NCBI GenBank assembly: GCA_016783455.1
Contig: JADHWN010000002.1
Span: forward strand, 1-64,000
Source: Candidatus Bathyarchaeota archaeon
GTDB taxonomy: Archaea > Thermoproteota > Bathyarchaeia > TCS64
Direction: 5' to 3'
Length of the DNA: 64,000 nucleotides
Part shown: piece after piece, positions 16,689-25,494 of the stretch
Numbering within the stretch: the stretch's first letter is position 1
Layout: each line of letters starts with the position of its first letter
Position numbers and translations under genes: made by a program
Notes under the pieces: generated by a model
Seen by the model: only the letters and a program-made list of their open reading frames with translations
Databases searched by the model: none
What the model was told of the DNA's origin: nothing

Positions 16689-17131
16689 ATCCCTGTGCAC
16701 GGACAGCGCTTGTAGGGGCCTATCACCACGGTTACGTGGGTGCCTGTTATCCCGTCGAGTGTTAACTCGGACTCGAGGAAGTCGTTGAGCTCCTCCATGT
16801 CCCTGCAGATGAGCTCGACGAAGAGATCTACATCTCCTGTGGTGCGGTAGAGGACCTGAATATCTGGGTTCATTTCAAGGTGCTTGACGATCTCCTTGAG
16901 CTTACCCGGGTTCACGCGTAGGCCTATGAAGGCCTTAATGATCCTGCCCAGAGCCTGGTAGTTGAGCAGAACGTTGAAACCCTTGATGATACCATCATCG
17001 AGCATCCGGTTTATCCTCTTCCTGACGGTCGAGTCGCTCACGCTGAGCTCCTCGGCTATCATCCTGTATGGTTTGCGCCCAGCACCGTCCAGGGACCTGA
17101 TGATTCTTAGATCGAGCTGATCGAAAGACAT
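16685..17131 (-). CDS. Lrp/AsnC-family transcription regulator
   Basis: A 148-aa protein with an N-terminal winged helix (DQLDLRIIRSLDGAGRKPYR, AEELSVSDSTVRKRI) at residues 4-55 and a C-terminal RAM ligand domain (VLYRTTGDVDLFVELICRD). The domain order and length are those of archaeal Lrp proteins, which sense amino acids or act globally. It is divergent from the gene at 17381 across 249 nt of AT-rich DNA that probably holds both promoters. Confidence 0.9.
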   Translation of the reverse strand: MSFDQLDLRIIRSLDGAGRKPYRMIAEELSVSDSTVRKRINRMLDDGIIKGFNVLLNYQALGRIIKAFIGLRVNPGKLKEIVKHLEMNPDIQVLYRTTGDVDLFVELICRDMEELNDFLESELTLDGITGTHVTVVIGPYKRCPCTGI

Positions 17132-17380
17132 GCGTACCTACCTCTCAACGTCGAAAAGGGGAGCAAAGGGCTCGAAAAATGACCCCTTTATGTTAATTTT
17201 TCAAATTCCCCTTTTAATATCAAATTAATATTTACAGTATATAGATGTTGCGGAAAGCGTATGAAAGGCATGAAATAGTTGCTAAAAGTGTGTTTTTCAC
17301 ACCGTTTATCTCGAAAATAGGAAAAGACATGACCAATATCTTGATAGAACTGCGAAAGAAACGTATATTCGGGGGTCGAG

Positions 17381-17662
17381 ATGGGATATAGAGAGTTCGT
17401 AAAGTCGATCCCGACGACTATGAGAGAATTGCTTGCTGAGAGGCTCATCGACGTAATGCTTGAGGCAAAGGACGGGAGCAGGGTGCCCAGCTCCCTCGCC
17501 AAGACGATCCTGTTCTACTGGCAGAGAGAGCAGCTGGCCAGCGAGGCTGGGTTGACCAACCTGCTGGAGGCGGTCTCCTACGCAGATCCAGACGGGGCGT
17601 TCACGGTCATGGAGGGCCTGGGGCTGGAGGAGCTAAAGCTCGCTTTCAGGCCCACCAACTAG
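17381..17662 (+). CDS. Small conserved-looking protein upstream of mer, 93 aa
   Basis: Not recognised. A helical 93-residue protein (MRELLAERLIDVMLEAKDG, KTILFYWQREQLASEAGL) without cysteines, signal or membrane segment. The stop is 49 nt before mer, so they may share a transcript. It could be a small regulator or partner of the F420 enzyme; this is inference from position only. Confidence 0.65.
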   Translation: MGYREFVKSIPTTMRELLAERLIDVMLEAKDGSRVPSSLAKTILFYWQREQLASEAGLTNLLEAVSYADPDGAFTVMEGLGLEELKLAFRPTN

Positions 17663-17711
17663 AAAAGCTCAGGCAGGCAGCAGATCTAGGGATAAGCCGA
17701 GTGGTTAGAAG

Positions 17712-18713
17712 ATGAGGAGCTTTGGAATAGAGTTCGTTCCCATGGAGCTGTTCTGGAGGACAACATACTACGCAGTCCAGGCAGAGCACCTCGGATACGA
17801 CAGCATCTGGATAACGGACCACTTCAACAACAGGAACGTCTACGTGAGCCTCGCCGTGATAGCCAACTACACGGAGAAGATCAGGCTCGGACCGGGGGTG
17901 ACCAACCCATACCTGATCCACCCCGTCATGACCGCTCAGAGCGTCGCATCCCTCAACGAGATAGCGTCCGGAAGGGTCATCTGCGGCATAGGCGCCGGGG
18001 ACAGGACCACCCTTGACATGGTGGGGACCGAGATGGAGGCGCCCCTTCGGACCGTCAGGGAGTCCGTGGAGATCATCAGGCGTCAGATCGCGAGGGACAA
18101 GGGTGAGTACAATGGGAAGAGGTTCAGGACCTCCGCGGGGGCGAGGTTCAACTTCAAGGTGGACGACTTTATTCCCATCTTCATAGGCGCTCAGGGGCCG
18201 AAGATGCTCAGGCTGGCTGGGGAGATAGGCGATGGGACCCTGATAAACGCCTCCCACCCCGACGACATAGAGAGGGCCGTGAAACAGATAAGGAGAGGAG
18301 CAGAGCGCGGTGGACGCAGCTTCGATGAGCTCGACATCGCAGCGTATACCTCATTCTCCGTGGCAATGGATGAGAAGAGCGCCCGGAAACCAGTGGTCCC
18401 CGTTGTCGCCTACATCGTGGCGGGCAGCCCGCCCACCGTCCTAGATAGGCATGACATACCCCAGGAGAAGGCGGATGGTATCCGGAAGGACTTGGCTGAC
18501 AGGAATTGGGGCGAGGCCTTCGGGGCGGTGGACGAGGCCATGATAGACTCCTTCGCGATCTGCGGTACCCCCGAGCAGTGCATCGAGAAGATAGAGGTGC
18601 TCTTCAAGACAGGGATAACCCACTTCGTCACGGGTTCACCGTTGGGCCCCAGTGTGAGGGGCGCCATCAACCTGTTCGGGCTTGAGGTGCTCCCCCACTT
18701 CAAGTCAGAATAA
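17712..18713 (+). CDS. mer: F420-dependent methylene-H4MPT reductase-like protein
   Basis: Luciferase-fold F420 enzyme of 333 aa, close in length to methanogen Mer, which reduces methylene-tetrahydromethanopterin to methyl-H4MPT. Seen: IEFVPMELF at the start, AEHLGYDSIWITDHFNNR, the GVTNPYLIHPVMTAQ segment and GAGDRTTLDMVG. Those match Mer better than other F420 luciferase-like oxidoreductases, though that wider family cannot be excluded. It fits an archaeal methyl branch of the Wood-Ljungdahl pathway, in line with the Fae-Hps gene at 29 kb. Confidence 0.82.
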   Translation: MRSFGIEFVPMELFWRTTYYAVQAEHLGYDSIWITDHFNNRNVYVSLAVIANYTEKIRLGPGVTNPYLIHPVMTAQSVASLNEIASGRVICGIGAGDRTTLDMVGTEMEAPLRTVRESVEIIRRQIARDKGEYNGKRFRTSAGARFNFKVDDFIPIFIGAQGPKMLRLAGEIGDGTLINASHPDDIERAVKQIRRGAERGGRSFDELDIAAYTSFSVAMDEKSARKPVVPVVAYIVAGSPPTVLDRHDIPQEKADGIRKDLADRNWGEAFGAVDEAMIDSFAICGTPEQCIEKIEVLFKTGITHFVTGSPLGPSVRGAINLFGLEVLPHFKSE

Positions 18714-18719
18714 AAAATC

Positions 18720-19754
18720 CTAGTAGCTGCGCTTCGTGAAGTACTCCAACAGCTCCAGGAGGTCCCTTTTCGCCTCGGAGTCAGGGAACGCTGAGATGGC
18801 GCTCATCCCCTTCTCAGTGTACTCTGCAGCCACCTTCTCAGCATAGGCAATAGCCCCGGTGCTAGCGAGAACATTCATGGCCTCATCGATGTCAGACGTG
18901 GAGGCGTCCTGCACCCCCAGGGCCTTCTCCAGCGTTTCTCTCTCCTCGGGGGAGGCGTCCTCCAAGGCTTTTATCGTGATGAGGGTCTTCTTTCCCTCCC
19001 TGATGTCGCTCCCCACAGGCTTCCCGAGGGTAGCCTCGTCAGCCGTCACCCCGAGGATGTCGTCAACTATCTGGAAGGCGATCCCCGCGTCCCATGCGAA
19101 GGAGCCCAGCCTGGAGACCTCCTCCTCGGAGCCCCCTCCGACGAGGCACCCGACCTCGGCGCAGGTCCTGAACAGGGCGGACGTCTTGCCGCCCACCATG
19201 TAGATATAGTCCTCCTCGCTCACGTCCACCACGTTGGATTGCAGTATGTCCAGGGCCTGTCCCTCAGAGAGGATGACAGCAGCATTCGTGAGGCTCTCGA
19301 GGCACGAAACAACTCTCTCCTTTGATAATTTCATGCTTATGCCAGGCTCGATCATCGCACTGTAGACCTTGGCGAAGAGTAGGTCACCGCTCACGATGGC
19401 CAGAGGTATCCCCCACTTGGTGTGCACAGTGGATGATCCTCTCCTGAGGTCGTCGTTGTCCATGATGTCGTCGTGTACCAGGGTGAATGTGTGGAACATC
19501 TCCACCGCCGCGGCGTAGGGCAGAGCGAGCTCAGGGTCTCCCCCCATCATCTCGCACGTCTTGAGAACCAGGTAAGGCCTCAGCCGCTTCCCCCCCGCCT
19601 TGATTAGGTGATGGGCGGCCCGATAGACCTCCTCAGGCTTGTTCGGCACGAGCAGCTTGTCGATGAACCTGTCAACCTTGACAGCAGTCAACTGAAGTTT
19701 ACGTTTGATGCTCGCTTCGAGAGACAAAGTCCGGACCTCGAAGAGCATAGGCAA
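18720..19754 (-). CDS. Geranylgeranyl/polyprenyl diphosphate synthase
   Basis: Trans-prenyltransferase of 344 aa that condenses IPP with allylic diphosphates to make the C20 chain of archaeal lipids. The first Asp-rich motif is DDIMD at 95-99 and the second DDILG at 231-235. GGKRLRP at 54-60 binds IPP. Last gene of the isoprenoid part of the superoperon, 36 nt after fni. Product chain length depends on residues before the first motif and is not certain. Confidence 0.93.
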   Translation of the reverse strand: MPMLFEVRTLSLEASIKRKLQLTAVKVDRFIDKLLVPNKPEEVYRAAHHLIKAGGKRLRPYLVLKTCEMMGGDPELALPYAAAVEMFHTFTLVHDDIMDNDDLRRGSSTVHTKWGIPLAIVSGDLLFAKVYSAMIEPGISMKLSKERVVSCLESLTNAAVILSEGQALDILQSNVVDVSEEDYIYMVGGKTSALFRTCAEVGCLVGGGSEEEVSRLGSFAWDAGIAFQIVDDILGVTADEATLGKPVGSDIREGKKTLITIKALEDASPEERETLEKALGVQDASTSDIDEAMNVLASTGAIAYAEKVAAEYTEKGMSAISAFPDSEAKRDLLELLEYFTKRSY

Positions 19755-19790
19755 GGCGACAATAGATAAAACTTACCTTGATCCCTTCGG

Positions 19791-20891
19791 TCACTCCCGA
19801 AGGGAGTAGTCCTCAGGGTCGAATCCCCTGAGCCTGAGCCACTCCGCCGTCCTACCCAGGATGAGAGCAGGGACCTTCCTCAGGGCCTCGACGTCCTTGG
19901 CGCCCACGAGGAACATCACTGTCCTGAACTCCAGGAGGATGTTCTTCACGTGCTCCCTCAGGGCGTCGGGCCCCTCAACGGCCTTCTCTAGGAAAGGCTT
20001 GGCTATCCCCACAGCGTCCGCCCCGAGAACGATGGCCTTCGCCATCTCGACCCCGGTGCGGAGGCCTCCTGAGGCTATGATCTTGAGGTTGGTCGACTTG
20101 TGGGTCTCGACGAGGCTTATCGCTGTGGGTATCCCCCAGTTCCAGAGGGCCTCCCCCAGGTATTCCTGATCCCCCTTCCCCTCCTCCTTGGCGATGTGGT
20201 GCTCCACGGCGGCCCAGCTCGTGCCTCCGACACCGCTAAGCTCGAGACCGGCGACTCCAGCCGCCTCCATCTTGATGGCGTCCTCATAAGATATTCCGCA
20301 GCCCGTCTCCTTCATGACCACCGGGGTGTCCAGGCTGCTCGCGATCTCGCCCACCTTCTTGAGGACGTCATTGTAGTTAGTGTCGCCTCCGACCTGGACC
20401 GCCTCCTGGAGTGGGTTCATGTGGATGGCGAGGGCGTCGGCCTTGACCATCTCCACGCACCTCCGGGCCTCATCCGGCCCCCATCCCAGGGAGAGCTGGG
20501 GGCAGCCGATGTTCGCTATGACGAGGGAGCTCGGGGCCTTCTCCCTGACGACGCCGAACGTGTGCTCCACCGAGGGGTCCTCTATGGCTATCCTCTGGCT
20601 CCCCACGCCTATCCCGATGCCCATCTCCTCCGCCACGGAGGCGAGGATGGAGTTGAGCTCCTTGGCGTAGTCCGTGCCCCCTGTGATGGCGGAGATTATC
20701 AGGGGGGACGCCAGCCTTCTTCCGAAGAGCTCCGTCTCGGTGTCGACTTCGTCGAGGTCTATCTCGGGGAGCGCCCTGTGTATGAGCCTCACGTCCTCGA
20801 ACCCGGTGCCTATGTCGGCCTGGACGTTCTCCTCTAGGGAGAGCCTGATGTGCCTCTGCTTGCGCTTCTCTATACCCCCCACTTCTTTCAC
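19791..20891 (-). CDS. fni: Isopentenyl-diphosphate delta-isomerase, type 2
   Basis: FMN- and NADPH-dependent IDI-2 of 366 aa that converts IPP to DMAPP. Seen: the N-terminal KRKQRHIRLSLEENVQ, SPLIISAITGG, IGVGSQR, GVGGTSWAAVE and the FMN phosphate site IASGGLRTG. The GTG start at 20891 overlaps the ipk stop in a GTGA, so the two are translationally coupled. Confidence 0.95.
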   Translation of the reverse strand: MKEVGGIEKRKQRHIRLSLEENVQADIGTGFEDVRLIHRALPEIDLDEVDTETELFGRRLASPLIISAITGGTDYAKELNSILASVAEEMGIGIGVGSQRIAIEDPSVEHTFGVVREKAPSSLVIANIGCPQLSLGWGPDEARRCVEMVKADALAIHMNPLQEAVQVGGDTNYNDVLKKVGEIASSLDTPVVMKETGCGISYEDAIKMEAAGVAGLELSGVGGTSWAAVEHHIAKEEGKGDQEYLGEALWNWGIPTAISLVETHKSTNLKIIASGGLRTGVEMAKAIVLGADAVGIAKPFLEKAVEGPDALREHVKNILLEFRTVMFLVGAKDVEALRKVPALILGRTAEWLRLRGFDPEDYSLRE

Positions 20892-21667
20892 CTCTTCAGA
20901 ATGGTCCCCTTTACGGCTTCGCCCCTTAGGGCTTTAAGGATGACGCCGGCCTTCGAGGCGTTCCCGATGAAGACCTCTATCCCGGCGTTTACGGCGGTCT
21001 TCGCCTCCGAGACCTTCCCCAGCATACCCCCGGTCACGTCTGTGGTCAGGGCCTCACCTATCTTGATGTATCCGTCGAGCTTGTCCAGGGGCAGGCTCTC
21101 TATGACCCTCGCCTCGGGCACCAGCTTGGGATTCGAGGTGTAGACACCGTCCACGTCGACCCCGAAGAGGAGGCGGGAGGCCCCTAGACCCGTCGCTAGC
21201 CTGACGGCCAGCTGGTCTCCGGAGAGGATGCTGAACCCCTTGGTCCTGTCGACGACGGCGTCCCCGTATGTGACGGGTAGGATCCCCTTGACAGCCAAGC
21301 GCCCTACTATCTCCAGGTTTATGTCCTCGATCCTGCCGTCCCTGGTCATGATGAACGTGGACGGGCTCAGCGAGATGGTTGGCACGCCGAGGTCCAAGAG
21401 CGTGTCCACGATGATTGTGTTGAGTGCCACCATGGCCTGATGGGTCCTCGTGAAGCCCAGGACCTGACGCTCAGACGTGAAGCCCTCCGCTATGCCGTAC
21501 TTCTTGGCCACGGGGTGGCCGAAGGAGCCCCCGCCGTGGACTATCACGAGGGGCGTCGGCCATGCTGCCTTCACCTCCTCGCAGAGGCGACGTATGTTAT
21601 CGTCGTCGGCGGTCATGGGTTGGTCCTTCACGGTGATGACTGAGCCCCCGAGCTTGAGAACTTGCAC
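20888..21667 (-). CDS. ipk: Isopentenyl phosphate kinase
   Basis: Amino-acid-kinase-fold enzyme that makes IPP from isopentenyl phosphate in the archaeal alternative mevalonate route. The family His is in VIVHGGGSFGHP. VLKLGGSVIT is the N-terminal phosphate loop, and LLFGVDVDGVYTSNP lies near the nucleotide site. The 259-aa length is typical. The GTG start at 21667 abuts the mvk stop. With no phosphomevalonate kinase or diphosphomevalonate decarboxylase in this cluster, the archaeal route is the likely one. Confidence 0.94.
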   Translation of the reverse strand: MQVLKLGGSVITVKDQPMTADDDNIRRLCEEVKAAWPTPLVIVHGGGSFGHPVAKKYGIAEGFTSERQVLGFTRTHQAMVALNTIIVDTLLDLGVPTISLSPSTFIMTRDGRIEDINLEIVGRLAVKGILPVTYGDAVVDRTKGFSILSGDQLAVRLATGLGASRLLFGVDVDGVYTSNPKLVPEARVIESLPLDKLDGYIKIGEALTTDVTGGMLGKVSEAKTAVNAGIEVFIGNASKAGVILKALRGEAVKGTILKR

Positions 21668-22660
21668 TCAGTCCAGCCTCCTGGTGTTCACACCCTCGTA
21701 GGAGATGTTGACCACGTGGGGCTCCCCCCTGCACCTGTAGATGGCCTTCTGGATCCTCCCCGTGTTCTCCCCGTCCGTGAGGGCGATCATGCATCCGCCT
21801 CCCCCAGCTCCCGTGAGCTTCGCCCCGTATGCCCCGGATCCCCTGGAGGCGTGGACCATCAGGTCGAGCCTAGAGATTGAGACACCGAGTGCCGAGAGGA
21901 GGCCGTGGTTGACGTTCATGAGGTCCCCGATTCGGTTCAGGTTTGCCTCCTTCAGGGCCTCAAGCCCGTTCTCCGAGGTCCTGACGATTGAGTCTATTAT
22001 CCCATCCACGAGCTCGGGCTCCCTCTCCATGAGCCTGCCCACCCTGTCCACGAGCTTCTTGGTGGAGCGCCTCCTGAGGGTGTTCCCGATGACGAAGAGG
22101 AGCTCTCCCTCCAATTCGAACCTCTCGAGCTCTCTCCCCCTCTCGTACCTCAGCACCCCGCCGTAGGTGGAGATGTTGTTGTCCACGCCGCTGGGCGTCC
22201 CGTGGACCACCTTCTCCCCCTCGTAGGCGAGGGAGCAGATGTCCTCCTGGCTCAGGTCCCCGTCGAGGGCCCCCCCTACGGCGGCTACGGTCGCCACGCT
22301 GACGGCTGCCGATGAGCCGAGGCCCGCGGCCACCGGGATGTCCGAGCGTATCGTGATGTTGAGCCCCGACTCCGTGTCCAGGTGCTCCATGGTCTTCCGG
22401 GCGGCCACCATGAAGGCCAGGAGCCTCCGCCCCCTCCAAGGCTCCCCGTTCACGGCGTAGTATGTCTCGCCGTCGAAGAAGCCCGAGAAGCCCAGGTCCA
22501 ATGCGTCGAAGAAGATCTTGTCGTCGTCCGTCCTCTCGGCGACCACTCTGGCCCTCTTGTCTATGGCGAGGACTATGGCGGGCCCCCTGTAGACCACGCT
22601 GTGTTCTCCGAAGAGTATCGCCTTCCCGGGGGCCGTAGCCTCAACTGCCATCTTCATCAT
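21668..22660 (-). CDS. mvk: Mevalonate kinase
   Basis: GHMP kinase that phosphorylates mevalonate. The GHMP ATP loop is IPVAAGLGSSAAVSVAT; APGKAILFGEHSVVY is the N-terminal motif, and LTGAGGGGCMIAL the C-terminal one. I use ATG 22660 (MMKMAVEATAPGK, 330 aa), 2 nt after the Memo stop. The open frame runs further upstream only as antisense-like sequence inside the Memo gene. Confidence 0.95.
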   Translation of the reverse strand: MMKMAVEATAPGKAILFGEHSVVYRGPAIVLAIDKRARVVAERTDDDKIFFDALDLGFSGFFDGETYYAVNGEPWRGRRLLAFMVAARKTMEHLDTESGLNITIRSDIPVAAGLGSSAAVSVATVAAVGGALDGDLSQEDICSLAYEGEKVVHGTPSGVDNNISTYGGVLRYERGRELERFELEGELLFVIGNTLRRRSTKKLVDRVGRLMEREPELVDGIIDSIVRTSENGLEALKEANLNRIGDLMNVNHGLLSALGVSISRLDLMVHASRGSGAYGAKLTGAGGGGCMIALTDGENTGRIQKAIYRCRGEPHVVNISYEGVNTRRLD

Positions 22661-22662
22661 TC

Positions 22663-23502
22663 CTACGTTATCTTCATAGATGTATATCCGACCACCGCTG
22701 AGTGGTCCCCTATGACGTCCCCGCTGGTGCTGTAGGCAAGCAGCTCCGCCTTCGTCGCTCCAAGCCTCTTCGAGGCCACGAGTGTGGCTGAGACGGGGCC
22801 GTAGCCGCACATGGAGACCCTCCTGCTCCGGACCCAGTCCTGGAGGGCTGCCTCGTCTAGGGCGAGGATCCTGTCTATTACGCCTCTGTCCTTGGGCTCG
22901 GCTGTGGACTGGGGCTCCATATGGTTGAGGTCCGTGGACGCCATAATGAGCGCGTTCCGCTCCTTCAGCGCCTCAGCTAGCACCTCGCCGAGCCTCCTGC
23001 TGGTCTCCAGGTCCTGGAGTCCCATACAGATGGGGACGAGTTTGAACTCTCCGTAGATGTGCTGGAGGAAGGGCAGCTGGACCTCGATGGAGTGCTCACG
23101 GATGTGGGCCATCGCGTCGACGTCGATGAAATCAGACGAACCTAGGATGGCAGATGTGAGGTCCTTGTCGATCTCGACACTTCCCAGCGGGGTCTCCCAC
23201 GCATCCGCCCCTCCAAGGGATACGGGTCCCCCGAGCCCGGTGTGGTTGGGCCCAACTATCACGATGGTGTCCGGCTTCCCCTCATTCGAAAGTTGAAGGT
23301 AGCTGTGAGCGGCCACTGGCCCAGAGTACATGTAGCCAGCGTGGGGGCAGACAACTGATATTATGGTCCTCTCGCCGGAGGGCTCACCGGGCAGCTTCCC
23401 CGGGCCGAGCCTGTGGGTGAATGACTCCTCTATGGAGCGCCTTAGGCGAGAAGGGTCGGCGGGGTAGAAGGCCCCCGCAACCACGGGTCGCCTTACACCC
23501 AT
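22663..23502 (-). CDS. Memo-like protein (AmmeMemoRadiSam system protein B family)
   Basis: A 279-aa Memo-family protein, regularly found beside mevalonate genes in archaea. Seen: RRPVVAGAFYPADP at the start, VCPHAGYMYSGPVAAHSY, IVGPNHTG, and ASTDLNHM. The conserved His residues resemble an extradiol-dioxygenase-like metal site. The biochemical role is not settled. The start is ATG 23502 (MGVRRP); longer frames run into rpsB, which ends at 23511. Confidence 0.9.
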   Translation of the reverse strand: MGVRRPVVAGAFYPADPSRLRRSIEESFTHRLGPGKLPGEPSGERTIISVVCPHAGYMYSGPVAAHSYLQLSNEGKPDTIVIVGPNHTGLGGPVSLGGADAWETPLGSVEIDKDLTSAILGSSDFIDVDAMAHIREHSIEVQLPFLQHIYGEFKLVPICMGLQDLETSRRLGEVLAEALKERNALIMASTDLNHMEPQSTAEPKDRGVIDRILALDEAALQDWVRSRRVSMCGYGPVSATLVASKRLGATKAELLAYSTSGDVIGDHSAVVGYTSMKIT

Positions 23503-23510
23503 GGCCCCAC

Positions 23511-24122
23511 CTACAGGTTGGTCTCGAAGTCGTCTATGGATACTGACCAGTCTGCCTCGGGGGAGAGCTCGTTGAGCTCGCGCTTGAGCTGGCGGCACAG
23601 GAGCCAGTAGGCTATCGCCAGGGATCTCCGCCCCTTGTTGTTCATGGGGATGACGAGGTCGATGTTCTTGAGGGAGTTGTCCGTGCTGCAGAAGGCTATC
23701 ACGGGCACCCCCATGAGTGACGCCTCCTCGACTATCTGGGCGTCGGCTATCGAGTCTGTGACGACCACGATCTCGGGCTCGAAGAAGTCGGAGAAGATTG
23801 GGTTGGTGAATGTCCCCGATGTGAACCTACCTGTGAAGGGCTTCGCCCCGGTGAGCTCGCAGAACCTCTCTACGGGGGTCCTGCCGTAGCGCTTCGATGA
23901 GGACACGGCTATGTAGGACTGGTTCATGCGGGCAAGGAACTTTGCGGCTACTTTTATCCGCTCGTTCATCTTCTCCATGTCCAGGACGAAGAGGCCGTCA
24001 GGCCTCACCTTGTAGATGTAGGGCTCCATGTCCCTCGTCTTCACCCGGGTGCCGATGTGGACCCCGGCTGACAGGAGGATCTCCTGGGGTAGTAGAAGGT
24101 CCTCGACTCCTTGAGATTCCAT
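23511..24122 (-). CDS. rpsB: Small ribosomal subunit protein uS2
   Basis: Ribosomal protein S2 of 203 aa, archaeal length. Family segments seen: LSAGVHIGTRVKTRDM, YKVRPDGLFVLDMEK, KPFTGRFTSGTFTNP, and PVIAFCSTDNSLKNIDLVIP. It starts 1 nt after the rpoN stop, inside the conserved archaeal rpoN-rpsB-Memo-mvk order. Confidence 0.96.
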   Translation of the reverse strand: MESQGVEDLLLPQEILLSAGVHIGTRVKTRDMEPYIYKVRPDGLFVLDMEKMNERIKVAAKFLARMNQSYIAVSSSKRYGRTPVERFCELTGAKPFTGRFTSGTFTNPIFSDFFEPEIVVVTDSIADAQIVEEASLMGVPVIAFCSTDNSLKNIDLVIPMNNKGRRSLAIAYWLLCRQLKRELNELSPEADWSVSIDDFETNL

Positions 24123-24123
24123 G

Positions 24124-24351
24124 CTATCTTACACCTCTGATATCTACGGCCTCCCTCTCCGAGTGGAACTTGAGTATCTCGTCCACCAGCTCCACGTGGG
24201 TGAGGAGCATCCTCCTGCAGCAGTAACGGGTGACACCCAGGTCGTCCATGACGTCCTTGGGGTGCTCCCCTTCGGAGACCCTCTTGGAGAAGGGCTCCCA
24301 CTTGTCTCCGACAAGCTTTCCACAGGAGAAGCATCTAACAGGTATTATCAT
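24124..24351 (-). CDS. rpoN: DNA-directed RNA polymerase subunit N (Rpb10)
   Basis: Zinc-binding RNA polymerase subunit of 75 aa. The N-terminal [10 protein letters not shown] and the later TRYCCRRM give the CxxC...CC zinc site shared with eukaryotic Rpb10. It sits directly before rpsB, the usual archaeal arrangement. Confidence 0.96.
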   Translation of the reverse strand: MIIPVRCFSCGKLVGDKWEPFSKRVSEGEHPKDVMDDLGVTRYCCRRMLLTHVELVDEILKFHSEREAVDIRGVR

Positions 24352-24464
24352 TTGAGCTTTTCAGCCTCTTTTCTCACGCTGAATATGCACAGAGACACCT
24401 TATATCTTTTAAACCTAGTGGAAAATCATGGGAAAAATGGTTTCCCTCTGTTGCATACAGCCTT

Positions 24465-24791
24465 TCAGGCCGTTTCTCCGCCTTTCTTGAGGCTCCTGAT
24501 CGTCCCCGAGACCTTGTCGACGTGTATCGTCGCGGCTCTTTCGCTGATGCTGGTCATGAAGGCAAGGGAGGCCCTCATCTCCCTGAGGTGGTTGTGGTTG
24601 CACCGCAGGATTCCGGACTGGGAGTCTTCGTCGAAGTCAATGAGGTTGGGCTCGATGGTGGAGAGCCCCTGGACTCCGTAGAGGGCGAGGACGCCTCTCT
24701 GAATGGCGTCCGCTACCTCCTTGACGCTGAAACCCTCATCTCCCCTAATCCAGAACTTGAGGTAGCGTCGCCTCTTCCGGTATACGGGTAT
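24465..24791 (-). CDS. RNase P protein Pop5, apparent ATA start
   Basis: Protein subunit of RNase P, which trims the 5' end of tRNA precursors. The frame of about 108 codons reads IPVYRKRRRYLKFWIRGD, then EVADAIQRGVLALYGVQG, and RCNHNHLREMRASLAFM, matching archaeal Pop5 (Rnp2) in size and pattern. There is no ATG, GTG or TTG in frame before the conserved region, and the frame upstream is only shifted rpp30 sequence. An AGGAGG ribosome site sits 7 nt before an ATA at 24791, which I take as a rare start codon. A G-to-A mutation or sequencing error is the alternative. It follows rpp30 by 1 nt. Confidence 0.82.
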   Translation of the reverse strand: MPVYRKRRRYLKFWIRGDEGFSVKEVADAIQRGVLALYGVQGLSTIEPNLIDFDEDSQSGILRCNHNHLREMRASLAFMTSISERAATIHVDKVSGTIRSLKKGGETA

Positions 24792-24792
24792 C

Positions 24793-25494
24793 TCAGACCC
24801 TCCTGACGCCCGGGGAGACGTAGCCCGGCTCCAGTTTGCTCCTGTTCCTCTCCACCATCCTCCAGGGGACGTCGGAGACCATGTCGAGGGACTCCTCCTC
24901 GCCTATGCCAAGGAGCTGCATGGAGGCAGCCAGCTCCCTCGGACCCCTCATCAGAAGGGGCTTGTCCGCCCCGCTCGAGACTACCACGGGGACATCGTAG
25001 CGTCTGGCGTTCTCGACCTCTACGGTCATCATCGAGAGGAGCCTCGTGGCGACATGCGCCCCCTTATTCAGGAGGTCCGATAGGTTGATCTCGTACGCGC
25101 AGTTTGTCCCCGACGCCAGCGAGGCCTCCTGGCGGTCGAACCTCACCCTCCTCCTGCCCTGAATCTGGGTGGGGAAGTTGAGTATGTCCACCCTGTTGTC
25201 CCTCGCGGCCTGGCGGGCGACGGGTTTGCTGCGGCACTCCACGGCGATGATCTCGAACCGCCTCCTGATTCGCCTGAGGGAGGAGGTCAGCTCGTTGGGG
25301 TTCCTTGGTCGGAGGTCTATCCTCCTCGCAATGTCCAGGCTGTCTTCACGGGGGTCGTTATCGTGAGAGTCACGGTTTCCCGTGTCCTGGGTCAAGCCTA
25401 CACCCGTGAACCCTAATCTCGATGCCTCGTTTAGCATAGATTCGGATACATCTGTGTCTCCGGGCACCAAGTGGAGGTCGATGAACTTCCTCAA
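24793..25494 (-). CDS. RNase P protein Rpp30
   Basis: TIM-barrel subunit of archaeal RNase P, 233 aa. Seen: FIDLHLVPG at the start, EIIAVECRSKPVARQAARD, RVDILNFP, and VVSSGADKPLLMRGPREL. It pairs with Pop5, encoded next, in the RNase P core. It overlaps the COG1325 gene by 4 nt. Confidence 0.92.
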   Translation of the reverse strand: MRKFIDLHLVPGDTDVSESMLNEASRLGFTGVGLTQDTGNRDSHDNDPREDSLDIARRIDLRPRNPNELTSSLRRIRRRFEIIAVECRSKPVARQAARDNRVDILNFPTQIQGRRRVRFDRQEASLASGTNCAYEINLSDLLNKGAHVATRLLSMMTVEVENARRYDVPVVVSSGADKPLLMRGPRELAASMQLLGIGEEESLDMVSDVPWRMVERNRSKLEPGYVSPGVRRV

